From: Rhodococcus sp. BP22
GTDB taxonomy: Bacteria > Actinomycetota > Actinomycetes > Mycobacteriales > Mycobacteriaceae
Direction: 5' to 3'
Length of the DNA stretch: 64,000 nt
Assembly (NCBI RefSeq): GCF_014281965.1
Contig: NZ_JACFTB010000001.1
Span: 310,001-374,000, forward strand
In this document: piece by piece, positions 28,132 to 37,756 of the stretch
How the letters are laid out: every line of letters begins with the position of its first letter
How positions within the stretch are numbered: position 1 is the stretch's first letter
The notes under the pieces: model-generated
Databases searched by the model: none
Seen by the model: only the letters and a program-made list of their open reading frames with translations
What the model was told of the DNA's origin: nothing
Program-made: the position numbers and the translations under genes

Positions 28132-29337
28132 ATGAGTGATTCTGCAGGCGAAACACCACCGAGCGGGCAGTTGTCCAGGAGACGGCCGCTTCGATCCATT
28201 TGGGTTGTGACGCTTCGCACACTGACCAAGTCCTGGGACGACTCGATCTTCAGCAAAGCTGCGACTGCGGCGTTCTGGCAGACGCTCTCGCTCCCACCGT
28301 TGTTGCTCGGAGTACTCGGCAGTCTCGGGTTCGTCGCCGGCTGGTTCGGTCCCAACACCATCGACATCATCGAGTCGAAGATCATCACGTTCAGCCGCAC
28401 GGTGTTCAGCGACAGCGTCGTCGACGGCATCATCACCCCGACAGTGCAGGACATACTCCAGCAAGGACGAGGCGAGGTCGTGTCCGCCGGTTTCGTCTTG
28501 TCGCTGTGGGCGGGATCGTCGGCGATCTCCACGTTCGTCGATTCGATAGTCGAAGCGCACGGCCAGCAGGATGCACGTCACCCGATTTGGCAGCGAGTGT
28601 TCGCCCTGCTGCTCTACATGGCGTTTCTGATCGCAGCAGTGTTCGTCCTACCGCTGGTTGCGCTGGGCCCTACGTACGTGAAGCAGATCCTCCCGGGTTC
28701 ATGGTTCGAAATCGGTACCGAACTGATCGACTTCTTCTACTACCCCGCCGTCGGACTGCTTCTCATCGCCGGATTGACCACGCTCTACAAGGTTGCGCTG
28801 CATACGTCTCTGCCGTGGCACCGACTGTTGGGGGGAGCATTGCTCGCAGGCGTGTTCTTCATGATCGCCAGCGCGGTGCTTCGCCGTTATCTGACCTGGA
28901 TCACCGGAACCGGGTACACCTACGGCGCGCTCGCGACCCCCATCGCGTTTCTGTTGTTCACTTTCTTCCTGGGGTTCGCAGTCGTTCTCGGTGCAGAGTT
29001 CAACGCGACCATCCAGGAGTTCTTCCCCGCGCGGGCGACCAGGATCGATCAGATGAAGGGATGGCTCGCCGCGCAGGCAGATTCCGAGGAGTCGGGGCCG
29101 GTGACAGCGGTCGCATGGAGGTTGGCCACAGGCCCCATCCGGGTCGGACAGGACCGGGGCCGATCGAACAGGTTCAAGGAAGCATCGGGGAGTTCACCCT
29201 CCCCCGACACCTCGACGGAACCCGACGGCCCACCTCAGCCGGGCCCAACCCCAGGCCCAACCCCGAAGGTGCCGCCCTCCGGCGATCAACTGCCGAATCC
29301 GGGCGGCGGTCAGTCGCCCTTCTTCAATCCCTCGTAG
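28132..29337 (+). CDS. YihY/virulence-factor-BrkB family membrane protein
   Basis: Integral membrane protein of 401 aa, equivalent to Rv2707. It has six hydrophobic helices with the family signatures AATAAFWQTLSLPPLLLG near the N-terminus, FYYPAVGLLLIAGLTTLYK, and GYTYGALATPIAFLLFTFF followed by GAEFNATIQEFFPAR. A C-terminal tail of about 110 residues is Pro/Ser/Gly-rich and disordered (repeated PGPTP units). The ATG follows CTGGAGGG. YihY proteins were misnamed RNase BN in the past; their true role is unsettled. The last 28 bp overlap the convergent DUF3039 gene. Confidence 0.9.
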   Translation: MSDSAGETPPSGQLSRRRPLRSIWVVTLRTLTKSWDDSIFSKAATAAFWQTLSLPPLLLGVLGSLGFVAGWFGPNTIDIIESKIITFSRTVFSDSVVDGIITPTVQDILQQGRGEVVSAGFVLSLWAGSSAISTFVDSIVEAHGQQDARHPIWQRVFALLLYMAFLIAAVFVLPLVALGPTYVKQILPGSWFEIGTELIDFFYYPAVGLLLIAGLTTLYKVALHTSLPWHRLLGGALLAGVFFMIASAVLRRYLTWITGTGYTYGALATPIAFLLFTFFLGFAVVLGAEFNATIQEFFPARATRIDQMKGWLAAQADSEESGPVTAVAWRLATGPIRVGQDRGRSNRFKEASGSSPSPDTSTEPDGPPQPGPTPGPTPKVPPSGDQLPNPGGGQSPFFNPS

Positions 29338-29546
29338 ATCTTTTTGCAGTCGGGGCACACCGGAGAGCCCGGCTTCGCCGATTTGGTCACCGGAAAAACT
29401 TCACCGCACAGCGCGACGACGTGTGTGCCCATCACTGCGCTTTCGGTGATCTTGTTCTTCTTCACGTAATGAAAGAATTTCGGTCGGTCGTCTTCCGTGG
29501 TTTCGTCCGGCGCGATCTCGGGGCGGTCTTTCGTCTGAGTGCTCAT
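29310..29546 (-). CDS. DUF3039 protein
   Basis: Small protein of 78 aa, equivalent to Rv2708c. It is acidic at the N-terminus and then follows the family pattern FFHYVKKNKITESAVMGTHVVALCGE and PVCPDCKKIYEGL. CGE plus CPDC suggests a zinc site. The start is placed at the ATG giving MSTQTKDR; an in-frame ATG six codons upstream is less like the family. Its 3' end overlaps the YihY tail. Function unknown. Confidence 0.87.
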   Translation of the reverse strand: MSTQTKDRPEIAPDETTEDDRPKFFHYVKKNKITESAVMGTHVVALCGEVFPVTKSAKPGSPVCPDCKKIYEGLKKGD

Positions 29547-29629
29547 GATTCGATTATTCCGCATCCGTCGTTATGAGACGAACGACGCCGACAAGTGCAT
29601 TCCGGGTGAGGTAGTGCCACAGTGGAGGG

Positions 29630-29998
29630 ATGACGAGAACCCAGGGGTTTTCCGGCTCGGCCGAGAGTGGATCGGCCCGTAACCCCACATTGATCACCGA
29701 GGCGCAGCAGTCGGTCGAAGATCAGCACAAAGCTCGAGTGCGGAAATACATGTTCATCATGTCTTTCCGTATCCCCGCACTGGTTCTCGCCGCCGTGTCG
29801 TACAGCATGTGGGCCAATCCGTGGATAGCGATGGCGATCGTCGGGGTCTCCATCCCTCTCCCCTGGATTGCGGTACTCATCGCCAACGATCGTCCGCCGC
29901 GGACCAAGAACGAAGTGAGCCGCTACGACGGCCGACACGTCGAGTCGACACAGATCGAGGCACGCTCCCATCGCGTCATCGACGCAAGCGAAGACTGA
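29630..29998 (+). CDS. DUF3099 membrane protein
   Basis: Protein of 122 aa, equivalent to Rv2709. It has two membrane helices (MFIMSFRIPALVLAAVSYSMW and AMAIVGVSIPLPWIAVLIA), a hydrophilic N-terminus with LITEAQQSVEDQHKARVRKY, and a C-terminal tail. GGAGGG precedes the ATG. It is probably transcribed together with the methyltransferase gene 45 nt downstream. Function unknown. Confidence 0.87.
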   Translation: MTRTQGFSGSAESGSARNPTLITEAQQSVEDQHKARVRKYMFIMSFRIPALVLAAVSYSMWANPWIAMAIVGVSIPLPWIAVLIANDRPPRTKNEVSRYDGRHVESTQIEARSHRVIDASED

Positions 29999-30043
29999 CA
30001 GGCACGCCGGGTAGACACGGCGGCGCTCGCTGCCTGAAAGACT

Positions 30044-31540
30044 GTGTCGGTGACTGCGACGCTACTTTCTGCATGCCCATCTCTCCGACAAGCGTTCGAA
30101 ACGAGTTCCTACAACGCCGACAGTCTTCTCGAAGCACTCGGAGATGACGCCCACGCCGCCCTGATGCGTAGCGAACCTGTTCCGGTGCGGCGCGAGAGCC
30201 AAGATCGTGGGCGCCTGGGTGTTCTGATTCGACTGTTCCTCCTCGTCGACGACATCGAAGAGATCGAAGCTGCCGAAGCACTGTCCCCGCTCTCGATCGA
30301 CGACGCTGTCGCAGCCGAAATCGTCGAGCGGGTCGAGCCTGACCGTGTGCGTGCCTTGCTCGACATTCGACCACTCGACGCCGGATACGGCACCCGCTGG
30401 ATCATCTCCGATCTCGACGGCAGCATGCGTCCACTACCGACCGCCACCGATCACGTACTGGGTGTAGGTCAGGCATCGCTCTCGCTACTTCGCGGAACTC
30501 CGACCACCCAGGTAGGAGATGTCCTCGACGTCGGTACCGGGTGTGGGGTGCAGGCGATCCACGCGGCCGAGTACGCCGACACCGTGACCGGTACCGATAT
30601 CAGTGAGCGCTCGATGCTTCTGGCCGAGGCAACGTGTGCTCTCAACGGTATCGACATCGAGCTGCTGCGCGGATCCTGGTTCGAGCCCGTCGCGGGTAGG
30701 ACCTTCGATCGGATCGTTGCCAACCCGCCGTTCGTCGTCGGGCGCGGAACTATCGAACACAGCTACCGCGACTCGGGGATCGATCTCGACGGGGCGAGCA
30801 GGCTGATGATCGAACAGGCCCCGAACCACTTGAAGCCCGGTGGTACTGCCGTCGTTCTGGCGTCCTGGATCCACGTCAGCGGCGAGAATTGGCGCGCGCG
30901 TGTTGCATCCTGGATTCCCGATCACGGCGTGGATGCGTGGATCGTGCAGCGCGACGTTGCCGACCCAGCGCTGTATGTGGGTACGTGGTTGCGAGACGGT
31001 GGTGTCGATCAACGGGACGTCGGAGGAGGGGTCTTGGCAGAGTCCTGGCTGGCGCACTTCGCCGAGGCCGAGGTCGAAGGCATCGGGTTCGGATTCGTCT
31101 ATCTCCGTAAGACCGACCTGCCGAGCGATGTTCTGGCCGAGGACCTTCACCATGCATTCGAAGATCCGCTCGGCAACGAAGCGATCGCCTATTTCGACAG
31201 GGTTGCCTGGCTTCGTGAAAACGATCCCGCTGACGCCGTGTTCCGGCTCGATCCCGCGACTGCCCTCGAACGTGTCTATCTGCCGGGCGAAGATGGGTGG
31301 AGCGAGGAGGTCGTCCGTGTGTACCGGGGAAACGGCCCGAACTGGCAGCACGAGATCGACGAGTTGGGTGCACGCTTGCTCGCAGGAATGCGACCGAACG
31401 GTCTGTCGCTACGCGAACTGGTCGCGCTGTTGGCCTCGGCGAACGATCTCGACGAGACGGACCTACTCGAGGGTGCCGTCGAGCTGATCACCGGCCTGTT
31501 CCGTCACGGACTCCTCGCCCCGGAGGGTGCAGGGGACTGA
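30044..31540 (+). CDS. class I SAM-dependent methyltransferase (HemK/RsmC-like)
   Basis: Methyltransferase of about 498 aa. The N-terminal helical domain (about 1-140) is typical of an actinobacterial family. The central Rossmann domain has VLDVGTGCGVQAIHAAEYAD (SAM site) and IVANPPFVVGRG; NPPF is characteristic of N6-adenine, N2-guanine or glutamine-N5 methyltransferases. A C-terminal region of about 180 aa is unassigned. The start is GTG, with a second GTG two codons later; no clear ribosome-binding site is visible. The substrate could be rRNA, a release factor or another protein. Confidence 0.82.
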   Translation: MSVTATLLSACPSLRQAFETSSYNADSLLEALGDDAHAALMRSEPVPVRRESQDRGRLGVLIRLFLLVDDIEEIEAAEALSPLSIDDAVAAEIVERVEPDRVRALLDIRPLDAGYGTRWIISDLDGSMRPLPTATDHVLGVGQASLSLLRGTPTTQVGDVLDVGTGCGVQAIHAAEYADTVTGTDISERSMLLAEATCALNGIDIELLRGSWFEPVAGRTFDRIVANPPFVVGRGTIEHSYRDSGIDLDGASRLMIEQAPNHLKPGGTAVVLASWIHVSGENWRARVASWIPDHGVDAWIVQRDVADPALYVGTWLRDGGVDQRDVGGGVLAESWLAHFAEAEVEGIGFGFVYLRKTDLPSDVLAEDLHHAFEDPLGNEAIAYFDRVAWLRENDPADAVFRLDPATALERVYLPGEDGWSEEVVRVYRGNGPNWQHEIDELGARLLAGMRPNGLSLRELVALLASANDLDETDLLEGAVELITGLFRHGLLAPEGAGD

Positions 31541-31624
31541 GTTCCAAGCCTGAACCTTCTCAGCAACTTCTCAGGACGGGCACGGGATAGACGCTGGTCA
31601 AGCGGGTATCAGAGGGTGGAGCGT

Positions 31625-31652
31625 GGGAACTTTTCGGGGACACCCGGACGTT
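31625..31652 (+). promoter_or_regulatory. ECF-type promoter of sigB
   Basis: GGGAAC (31625-31630) and GTTG (31650-31653) are separated by 19 nt, the pattern recognised by SigE/SigH-type ECF factors (GGAAC-N17-19-GTT). It lies about 36 bp upstream of the sigB start codon and ahead of its AGGAGG site. SigE/SigH control of sigB is known in M. tuberculosis. Confidence 0.7.
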
Positions 31653-31688
31653 GATCCCTATGAGACACCACCGATCAGGAGGCAAGTC

Positions 31689-32660
31689 ATGACCAGCCCC
31701 AGCACTACGACCCGCCCACGTCCGACCGACGCCGATCTCGACGCACAGAGCCCGGCTGCGGATCTCGTCCGCGTCTATCTCAACGGCATAGGTCGCACCG
31801 CGCTGTTGACTGCGGAAGAGGAAGTGGATCTCGCCAAGCGCATCGAAGCTGGCTTGTATGCGAAGAATGTGCTGGAGAACACCAAGCGCTTGACGGCGGT
31901 CAAAAAGCGCAAGCTGGCGATCATCGTCCGCGACGGGAGTGCTGCTCGGAGCCATCTTCTCGAGGCCAACCTACGCCTCGTGGTGTCTCTTGCGAAGCGA
32001 TACACCGGACGTGGAATGCCGCTCCTCGATCTGATTCAAGAGGGGAACCTCGGTCTGATCCGCGCTATGGAGAAGTTCGACTACGCAAAGGGCTTCAAGT
32101 TCTCCACCTACGCAACCTGGTGGATCCGGCAGGCCATCACTCGCGGAATGGCAGATCAGAGCCGAACCATTCGGCTACCGGTTCATCTGGTCGAGCAGGT
32201 GAACAAGCTGGCCAGGATCAAGCGAGAACTTCATCAGCAACTCGGTCGCGAGGCCACCGACGAAGAACTGTCCAGCGAATCGGGAATTCCGGCCGCGAAG
32301 ATTGCCGACCTACTCGATCACAGTCGCGACCCGGTCAGCCTCGATATGCCGGTCGGAAGCGATGAGGAAGCCCCACTCGGCGACTTCATCGAGGACTCCG
32401 AAGCTACTTCCGCCGAGAACGCAGTGATCGCCGGACTTCTTCACAGCGACGTCCGTACGGTGCTCTCCACACTGGACGAGCGCGAGCAGCAGGTCATCCG
32501 TCTGCGGTACGGCTTGGATGACGGGCAGCCCCGGACGCTCGATCAGATCGGCAAACTGTTCGGTCTCTCGCGCGAGCGCGTTCGTCAGATCGAGCGCGAG
32601 GTCATGGTCAAGCTTCGGCAGGGCGACCGAGCGGAGAAGCTACGGTCCTACGCAAGCTGA
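31689..32660 (+). CDS. sigB: stress/stationary-phase sigma factor SigB
   Basis: Group 2 sigma-70 factor of 323 aa, the same length as M. tuberculosis SigB. It lacks the long N-terminal region of SigA. It has region 1.2 ([20 protein letters not shown]), region 2 ([38 protein letters not shown]) and region 4 ([20 protein letters not shown], then [14 protein letters not shown]). The ATG is fixed by AGGAGG 6 nt upstream. It controls general stress and stationary-phase genes in relatives. The gene is followed by a hairpin before the convergent acetyltransferase gene. Confidence 0.96.
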   Translation: MTSPSTTTRPRPTDADLDAQSPAADLVRVYLNGIGRTALLTAEEEVDLAKRIEAGLYAKNVLENTKRLTAVKKRKLAIIVRDGSAARSHLLEANLRLVVSLAKRYTGRGMPLLDLIQEGNLGLIRAMEKFDYAKGFKFSTYATWWIRQAITRGMADQSRTIRLPVHLVEQVNKLARIKRELHQQLGREATDEELSSESGIPAAKIADLLDHSRDPVSLDMPVGSDEEAPLGDFIEDSEATSAENAVIAGLLHSDVRTVLSTLDEREQQVIRLRYGLDDGQPRTLDQIGKLFGLSRERVRQIEREVMVKLRQGDRAEKLRSYAS

Positions 32661-32764
32661 AGACTGTACGACAGCGCCCTCTAGTATTACTGCAACTCTG
32701 TGCGACCGTACTGGCGAGTGGCGCAGCGGTGAGGATTCCCGCGGCCACACCCTCAGATGTGGGT

Positions 32765-32809
32765 GGCCGAGTCGACTTCCTTCCCCCCTCTAGGAATGCC
32801 GACTCGGCC
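32765..32809. terminator. hairpin between sigB and acetyltransferase genes
   Basis: 10-bp arms GGCCGAGTCG and CGACTCGGCC enclose 25 nt, including a partial inner pairing. It lies between the convergent sigB and acetyltransferase genes. Confidence 0.6.
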
Positions 32810-32850
32810 CCCGCTTTCAAAGAACGAGAAACCACTCCCGCCCGTGACGC

Positions 32851-35547
32851 TCAGCGCAAGCGTCGCGGGCCGAGGTCATTCTTGCTCGGCTCAGGTCCGA
32901 GACGTACGCGTGCATCGGTGATCTGTGCGCCATGCGCAGACGCCAGAACCGGTTCGCACGCCAGTTCTCTTATCTCAGGGATATCGTCGGCCATCGCCGA
33001 CACTCGTTGAACAATATCCACGAGCGCGCTCTTGTCGACCGGGACTGCATTGCGGTACCCGGACAGCAGTGGAGCAGCCTTCGGTGCGTCGATCAATTGC
33101 ACCGCTTCGTCCTCCGTCAACGGCAGCACGCGATACGCCCTGTCTCCCAGAAGATCCGAGATCACGCCAGCCAGTCCGAACGAGATCAGCGAACCGAACG
33201 ACGGATCGTCCTGAACCCGCACCACACAACCGATACCTTTTGCTGCCATCTTCTGGACGTGGAGCAGAGGCTCACCAGAATCGGACGCGAGCGCGCGATA
33301 GGCCAGACGTGTGGCCTCTGGGCCGGTGAGATCCAGTCGAACCCCACCGAGATCCGGTCGGTGTCTCCACTGCGCTCCTGTCGCTTTGACCGCGACGGGA
33401 TAGCCCAATTCCTCACCGGCAGCGACGGCTTCGTCCTCATCGATCACTGAACGAAACTCGGTTATCTCTATCCCGTAGCACCCGAGAAGCTCGGCGGTCT
33501 CGAAATCCGAAAGCCATCGAGTATGTTCCTGAGCCGACCAGTCACGAACCAATGACTGTGCACGTTCGGAGTCGATACCGCTGGGCCGCAGAGGTGTCGA
33601 CACAGGCCTGCTCCGCCAAGCCGCGTAACGCCAGGCCTTCGCTAGTGCCGTCACCGCACGCTCCGGGCTCGAATACGAAGGCACCGATCCGCGGATCGGC
33701 TGTCCGAATTCGCCGCGCACGGCCAATACGTCTGGAATCCCCTCTGTCGCGAGGAATGTCGTCAGGACGGGTTTGTCGGCACCGAGAACTGCATCGCCGA
33801 GAGCTTTGGCGAACGGCTCGACCGTGACCGCAACCGGTGGCACGAAGACGACGATGACCGAATCGACGTCGCCGGCGGCGAGGGCACCCGCCACCGCGGC
33901 CGCGAATTCTTCCGGGCCTGCCTGTGGACCTACGTCGATCGGCACTCCCGCGTGCAATCCATCGGCACGCGCAGCGTCCACGGCGAGAACTCCGAGGGCC
34001 GTCGAGTTGCCGACGACGGCGACGCGTGGCCCGGAAGGCAATGGTTGGTAGCCGAACAGAATTGCGCAATCGAACAACTGCGCAATGGTGTCGACTTGGA
34101 TCACACCTGCCTGCTCGAACAACGCCTTGACGATGGAATCATCGATAGCAGGTCCCGTTGCCAGTGCCGGCGGCACCGCACCTCGGCCACTCTTGACCGC
34201 GATGATGGGCTTGGTACGCGCTACGCGACGCGCGATCCGGGTGAACTTGCGTGGGTTACCGAAACTTTCGAGGTACAGCAGAACGACCTCTGTTTCGGGG
34301 TCGGAATCCCAGTACTGCAGAAGGTCGTTGCCCGACACGTCCGCGCGGTTGCCCGCCGAGACGAAGGTCGACAAACCCAGTCTGCGTTTTGCTGCTTGGT
34401 CGAGAATTGCGATGCCGAGGGCCCCGGATTGGCAGAAGAAGCCGACGCGTCCAGGCATCGGAAGTCGTGGAGCGAGGGTTGCGTTGAGGGCGAAGGCCGG
34501 GTCGGTGTTGGCGACGCCCAACGCATTGGGTCCGACGAGCCTCATACCGTGCGCCCGCGCCGCGTGTACCAACCGGCGCTCGCTCTCCTGACCCGCTTCA
34601 CCGGTCTCACCGAACCCACCTGACACGACGACGAGTGCTTTGACACCTTTGTCGAGACAGTCGTCGAGGACGTCGTCGATGGCATCGGCAGGAACGGCTG
34701 CGATGGCCAGATCCACCGAATCCGGAATATCGTGCACCGACGGGTAGGCCCGAACGCCACGCACTGACTTGTGATCGGCATTGACCGGGTACACCGGTCC
34801 GGTGAAGCCGCCGGCGAGGAGGTTGGCCAACACCGCGTTTCCCACCTTGGAACTGTCCGTCGACGCACCGATCACTGCGACGGAGGTCGGACTCAACACG
34901 TTTCGGACACTGCGCGCCTCGGCCGCTCGCTCGCGCGAATTGCGCACCGACAGAAGAGCTTCACTCGGGTCGATGGCGAATTCCAGACGCAGCACGCCCC
35001 CTTCGTAGCTTCGGCTGACCTGATACCCGGCTTCGCGGAAGACACTGACCATATTTCGGTTCTCGGCGAGCACCTCGGCGACGAACATCCGGACGCCGTT
35101 CTCCGCTGCAGCTCCGGCGAGATGTTCGAGCAGGATAGGCCCGAGCCCGCGGCCTTGATGCGAGTCGGCGACGACGAATGCGACCTCCGCAGAGTTACCA
35201 TCGCCCTCCGGCAGACGTTCGTAGCGACCGACCGCGATGATGTCGTCGCCGAGTATTGCCACGAATGCGACCCTCGAATGATGGTCGACAGTCGTGAAGT
35301 TGAGGACGTCACGCTGCGGCATGGTCGGGTACGGACCGAAATACCGCAGATATCGAGTGCGCTCGGACAGTCCGCTGTGGAACTCGATCAACGCCTTTCC
35401 ATCGGACGGCACGATCGGGCGCAGATGCACCACTCCCCCGTCCGAGGCGAGTACGTCGACGACCCAGTGCTTGGGAAATGTCGTTTCCGAGCGCACACGA
35501 TCGCGCTCTTTCGCCGTGTCGGCGTCTTGGGTGGTCGGCTCAGTCAC
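32851..35547 (-). CDS. GNAT / acyl-CoA-synthetase-like protein acetyltransferase (Pat family)
   Basis: Large protein of 898 aa. An N-terminal GNAT acetyltransferase (about 38-195, acetyl-CoA loop QGRGLG at 131-136) is followed by CoA-binding (TSVAVIGASTDSSKVGNAVL, about 222-320), succinyl-CoA-ligase-like (about 365-560) and ATP-grasp (about 680-880) domains. This GNAT-first order matches the actinobacterial type II protein lysine acetyltransferases (Streptomyces PatA), which modify enzymes such as acetyl-CoA synthetase. Where ADP-forming synthetases carry a catalytic His in SHTG, this protein reads ALATGPAID (461-469), so the synthetase half is probably regulatory. The GTG start has GGAGG upstream. 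Its start overlaps the acuC 3' end by 8 bp. Confidence 0.88.
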   Translation of the reverse strand: MTEPTTQDADTAKERDRVRSETTFPKHWVVDVLASDGGVVHLRPIVPSDGKALIEFHSGLSERTRYLRYFGPYPTMPQRDVLNFTTVDHHSRVAFVAILGDDIIAVGRYERLPEGDGNSAEVAFVVADSHQGRGLGPILLEHLAGAAAENGVRMFVAEVLAENRNMVSVFREAGYQVSRSYEGGVLRLEFAIDPSEALLSVRNSRERAAEARSVRNVLSPTSVAVIGASTDSSKVGNAVLANLLAGGFTGPVYPVNADHKSVRGVRAYPSVHDIPDSVDLAIAAVPADAIDDVLDDCLDKGVKALVVVSGGFGETGEAGQESERRLVHAARAHGMRLVGPNALGVANTDPAFALNATLAPRLPMPGRVGFFCQSGALGIAILDQAAKRRLGLSTFVSAGNRADVSGNDLLQYWDSDPETEVVLLYLESFGNPRKFTRIARRVARTKPIIAVKSGRGAVPPALATGPAIDDSIVKALFEQAGVIQVDTIAQLFDCAILFGYQPLPSGPRVAVVGNSTALGVLAVDAARADGLHAGVPIDVGPQAGPEEFAAAVAGALAAGDVDSVIVVFVPPVAVTVEPFAKALGDAVLGADKPVLTTFLATEGIPDVLAVRGEFGQPIRGSVPSYSSPERAVTALAKAWRYAAWRSRPVSTPLRPSGIDSERAQSLVRDWSAQEHTRWLSDFETAELLGCYGIEITEFRSVIDEDEAVAAGEELGYPVAVKATGAQWRHRPDLGGVRLDLTGPEATRLAYRALASDSGEPLLHVQKMAAKGIGCVVRVQDDPSFGSLISFGLAGVISDLLGDRAYRVLPLTEDEAVQLIDAPKAAPLLSGYRNAVPVDKSALVDIVQRVSAMADDIPEIRELACEPVLASAHGAQITDARVRLGPEPSKNDLGPRRLR

Positions 35548-36829
35548 GAGGATCCTCCGGGTCGAGTCCGAGAAGCGGGAAGCTCGCTCTGCGAGTGGCG
35601 ATGATCGCCGAATCCACCCTTTCGAGTGCACGATCGGCTGCTTCGATCGATCCCTGGACAGCACCCCCTGGGCCGTCCCACGCGGGATAGTCCACATCGC
35701 CACCGTCACCCATCGCCTGTGGCAGGTCGACGCTGGGCGCCAAGTGCCGAACCCGATCACGCCAAAGATCGGGCAGAGGCATCGCAGGGTCTATCGGGCG
35801 GCCGAGGGCTGCGGCGATCAGATGGGTCCACGCTCTGGGCACCACGCGAACCAGTCCGTAACCACCTCCGCCGACTGCCAGCCATCGCCCCTCCGAATGC
35901 TCGTCCGCGAGGTCACGCATCGCGAGAAACGCAGCGTTCTGGCCGTCGACGGTGAGGGCGAGGTCCGCGAGCGGATCCTCTCGGTGACTGTCGACTCCAC
36001 ATTGGCTCACGATGATCTGAGGGCGGAACGCCGAAATGGCTCCAGGCACGATCGCATGGAAAGCGCGTAACCACAGTCGGTCACCGGTGCCAGGCAGGAG
36101 TGGAACGTTGATTGCGGTGCCCTCCGCAGCGCCGGAACCGACTTCGCTCGACCACCCGGTGTTGGGCCACAACGTCGCCGGATGTTGGTGCAAAGACACG
36201 GTCAGCACCCTCGGATCATCGATGAAGGCATGCTGCACCCCGTCACCGTGGTGAGCATCGACATCGATGTACGCAATTCGATCGAACCCATTGTCCAACA
36301 ACCATGAAATTGCGATTGCAGCATCGTTGTACACGCAGAAACCAGACGCCCAGTCCGCCATCGCGTGGTGCATTCCACCGCCGATGCTGACAGCTCGTCG
36401 AGCCCGTCCGGACGCAATCTCCCGGGCCGCTGCCAGAGAACCGCCGGTCAGCATCGCGCTCGCTTCGTGCATGCGTTGGAAAATCGGATTGTCGTCCCCG
36501 CCAAGCCCGTGTTCCGGCTCCTCCGAATGGCCCGCCGATGCCAGTTTCTCCGAAGCGGCAAGTTTCTCAGGGGCACGCTTGACCGCTTCGATGTAGGCCG
36601 GAGTGTGAATCCTCAGCAGCTCCGAATCCGGTGCGGCGATCGGCTCCACGAGTTCGATGCCGTCGAGCACACCGATCTGCCGCGCCAACGACATGGTCAG
36701 ATCCAGTCTGGTCGGGTTCATGGGGTGGTCATCGCTCCACCGATACGAGAGGTACTCCGCGCTCCACACGACGATATCTTCGGCGACTGCCGGATTCTGG
36801 AACGGTGATCGAGCCACCTGGTCTGCCAT
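35540..36829 (-). CDS. acuC: acetoin utilization deacetylase (AcuC, class I/II HDAC fold)
   Basis: Zinc-dependent deacetylase of 429 aa. Catalytic motifs are GGGMHHAMADWASGFCVYND (His-His pair), YIDVDAHHGDGVQ (zinc ligands Asp, His), SQCGVDSHREDPLA (third ligand Asp) and GGGGYG. In Bacillus, AcuC reverses acetylation of acetyl-CoA synthetase. Here the gene overlaps the acetyltransferase gene downstream, so writer and eraser are made from one transcript. The start is ATG; TAGCGT sits 7 nt upstream and no ribosome-binding site is seen. An in-frame GTG three codons earlier is possible. Divergent from ideR. Confidence 0.92.
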   Translation of the reverse strand: MADQVARSPFQNPAVAEDIVVWSAEYLSYRWSDDHPMNPTRLDLTMSLARQIGVLDGIELVEPIAAPDSELLRIHTPAYIEAVKRAPEKLAASEKLASAGHSEEPEHGLGGDDNPIFQRMHEASAMLTGGSLAAAREIASGRARRAVSIGGGMHHAMADWASGFCVYNDAAIAISWLLDNGFDRIAYIDVDAHHGDGVQHAFIDDPRVLTVSLHQHPATLWPNTGWSSEVGSGAAEGTAINVPLLPGTGDRLWLRAFHAIVPGAISAFRPQIIVSQCGVDSHREDPLADLALTVDGQNAAFLAMRDLADEHSEGRWLAVGGGGYGLVRVVPRAWTHLIAAALGRPIDPAMPLPDLWRDRVRHLAPSVDLPQAMGDGGDVDYPAWDGPGGAVQGSIEAADRALERVDSAIIATRRASFPLLGLDPEDPRD

Positions 36830-36836
36830 GACGGAC

Positions 36837-36842
36837 ACGCTA
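36837..36842 (-). promoter_or_regulatory. -10 hexamer TAGCGT, acuC
   Basis: On the minus strand TAGCGT lies 7 nt before the acuC ATG, with no Shine-Dalgarno sequence. It suggests a leaderless acuC-acetyltransferase transcript. Confidence 0.55.
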
Positions 36843-37001
36843 CGTGCCGCAAGGGCACTGGGCGAGCAACGGCACTGTGCAAGCAGCGCCGAACGTTGCT
36901 CCGTTACGTGTCTCGGTATCGTCCGGCTCGCCAGCGGGACGGCCTGGAACACCTATACGCGCCGATCAACGGTAGAATCGGCCAGAACGAAGGGGTTGAG
37001 T

Positions 37002-37688
37002 GTGAAGGATCTGGTCGACACCACGGAGATGTACCTCCGCACGATCTACGATTTGGAGGAAGAGGGTGTGGTGCCTTTGCGGGCACGTATCGCCGAACGC
37101 CTCGAACAAAGTGGTCCTACCGTCAGCCAGACTGTGGCCAGGATGGAACGTGACGGGCTCCTTTCCGTTGCGGGCGACCGCCACCTGGAGCTGACCGAGA
37201 AGGGACGCGGACTCGCCGTGTCGGTGATGCGCAAGCATCGACTCGCCGAGCGACTGCTGGTCGACATCATCGGTCTTCGCTGGGAAGACGTGCACGCCGA
37301 GGCATGCCGGTGGGAACACGTGATGAGCGAAGAGGTGGAACGTCGTCTCGTCGCCGTACTGAACAATCCGACGACCTCGCCCTACGGCAACCCGATTCCA
37401 GGTTTGGATGAGCTGGGTCTCGGCCAGCCGGCGGCGGTCCACGAAGACTTGATTCGCCTGACGGACGTCTCCCACGGCCAACCGACGGCGGTGGTCGTGC
37501 GTCGACTCGCAGAGCACGTCCAATCCGATCCTGAGGTCATCGCACAGTTGCGTGACGCGGGTGTCGTCCCAGATGCCCGGGTTACAGTCGAGGCCAAGCC
37601 CGGCACGGTCACCATTACCGTTCCAGGTCATGAGGGAATCGATATTTCGGAAGAAATGGCTCACGCCGTTCAGGTGAAGTTGGTCTAG
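37002..37688 (+). CDS. ideR: iron-dependent repressor IdeR/DtxR
   Basis: Iron-sensing transcriptional repressor of 228 aa. It has an N-terminal winged helix ([18 protein letters not shown]), a dimerisation domain with both metal sites, and a C-terminal SH3-like domain (about 150-228). All DtxR metal ligands are conserved at the same numbers: Met10, His79, Glu83, His98, Cys102, Glu105 and His106. The GTG start aligns with M. tuberculosis IdeR and follows GAAGGGG. It is followed by galE as in Corynebacterium (dtxR-galE). No clear IdeR box (TTAGGTTAGSCTAACCTAA) was found by eye in the window. Confidence 0.96.
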   Translation: MKDLVDTTEMYLRTIYDLEEEGVVPLRARIAERLEQSGPTVSQTVARMERDGLLSVAGDRHLELTEKGRGLAVSVMRKHRLAERLLVDIIGLRWEDVHAEACRWEHVMSEEVERRLVAVLNNPTTSPYGNPIPGLDELGLGQPAAVHEDLIRLTDVSHGQPTAVVVRRLAEHVQSDPEVIAQLRDAGVVPDARVTVEAKPGTVTITVPGHEGIDISEEMAHAVQVKLV

Positions 37689-37756
37689 TTCATCGCGTCG
37701 AGGCGCGGAGGTCGGCATACATCGAGCGGCCTCCGGCCCTACGAGGAGATGAAGTA

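Noticed and set aside
36843..37001. IdeR box near ideR or elsewhere in the window
   Set aside because: I scanned for TTAGGTTAGSCTAACCTAA-like palindromes and saw only short unrelated TAAC/TTAG words.
37706..37735. Hairpin between ideR and galE as a terminator
   Set aside because: Only 8 bp with a mismatch and a 14-nt loop, no U-tract; too weak to call as a feature.
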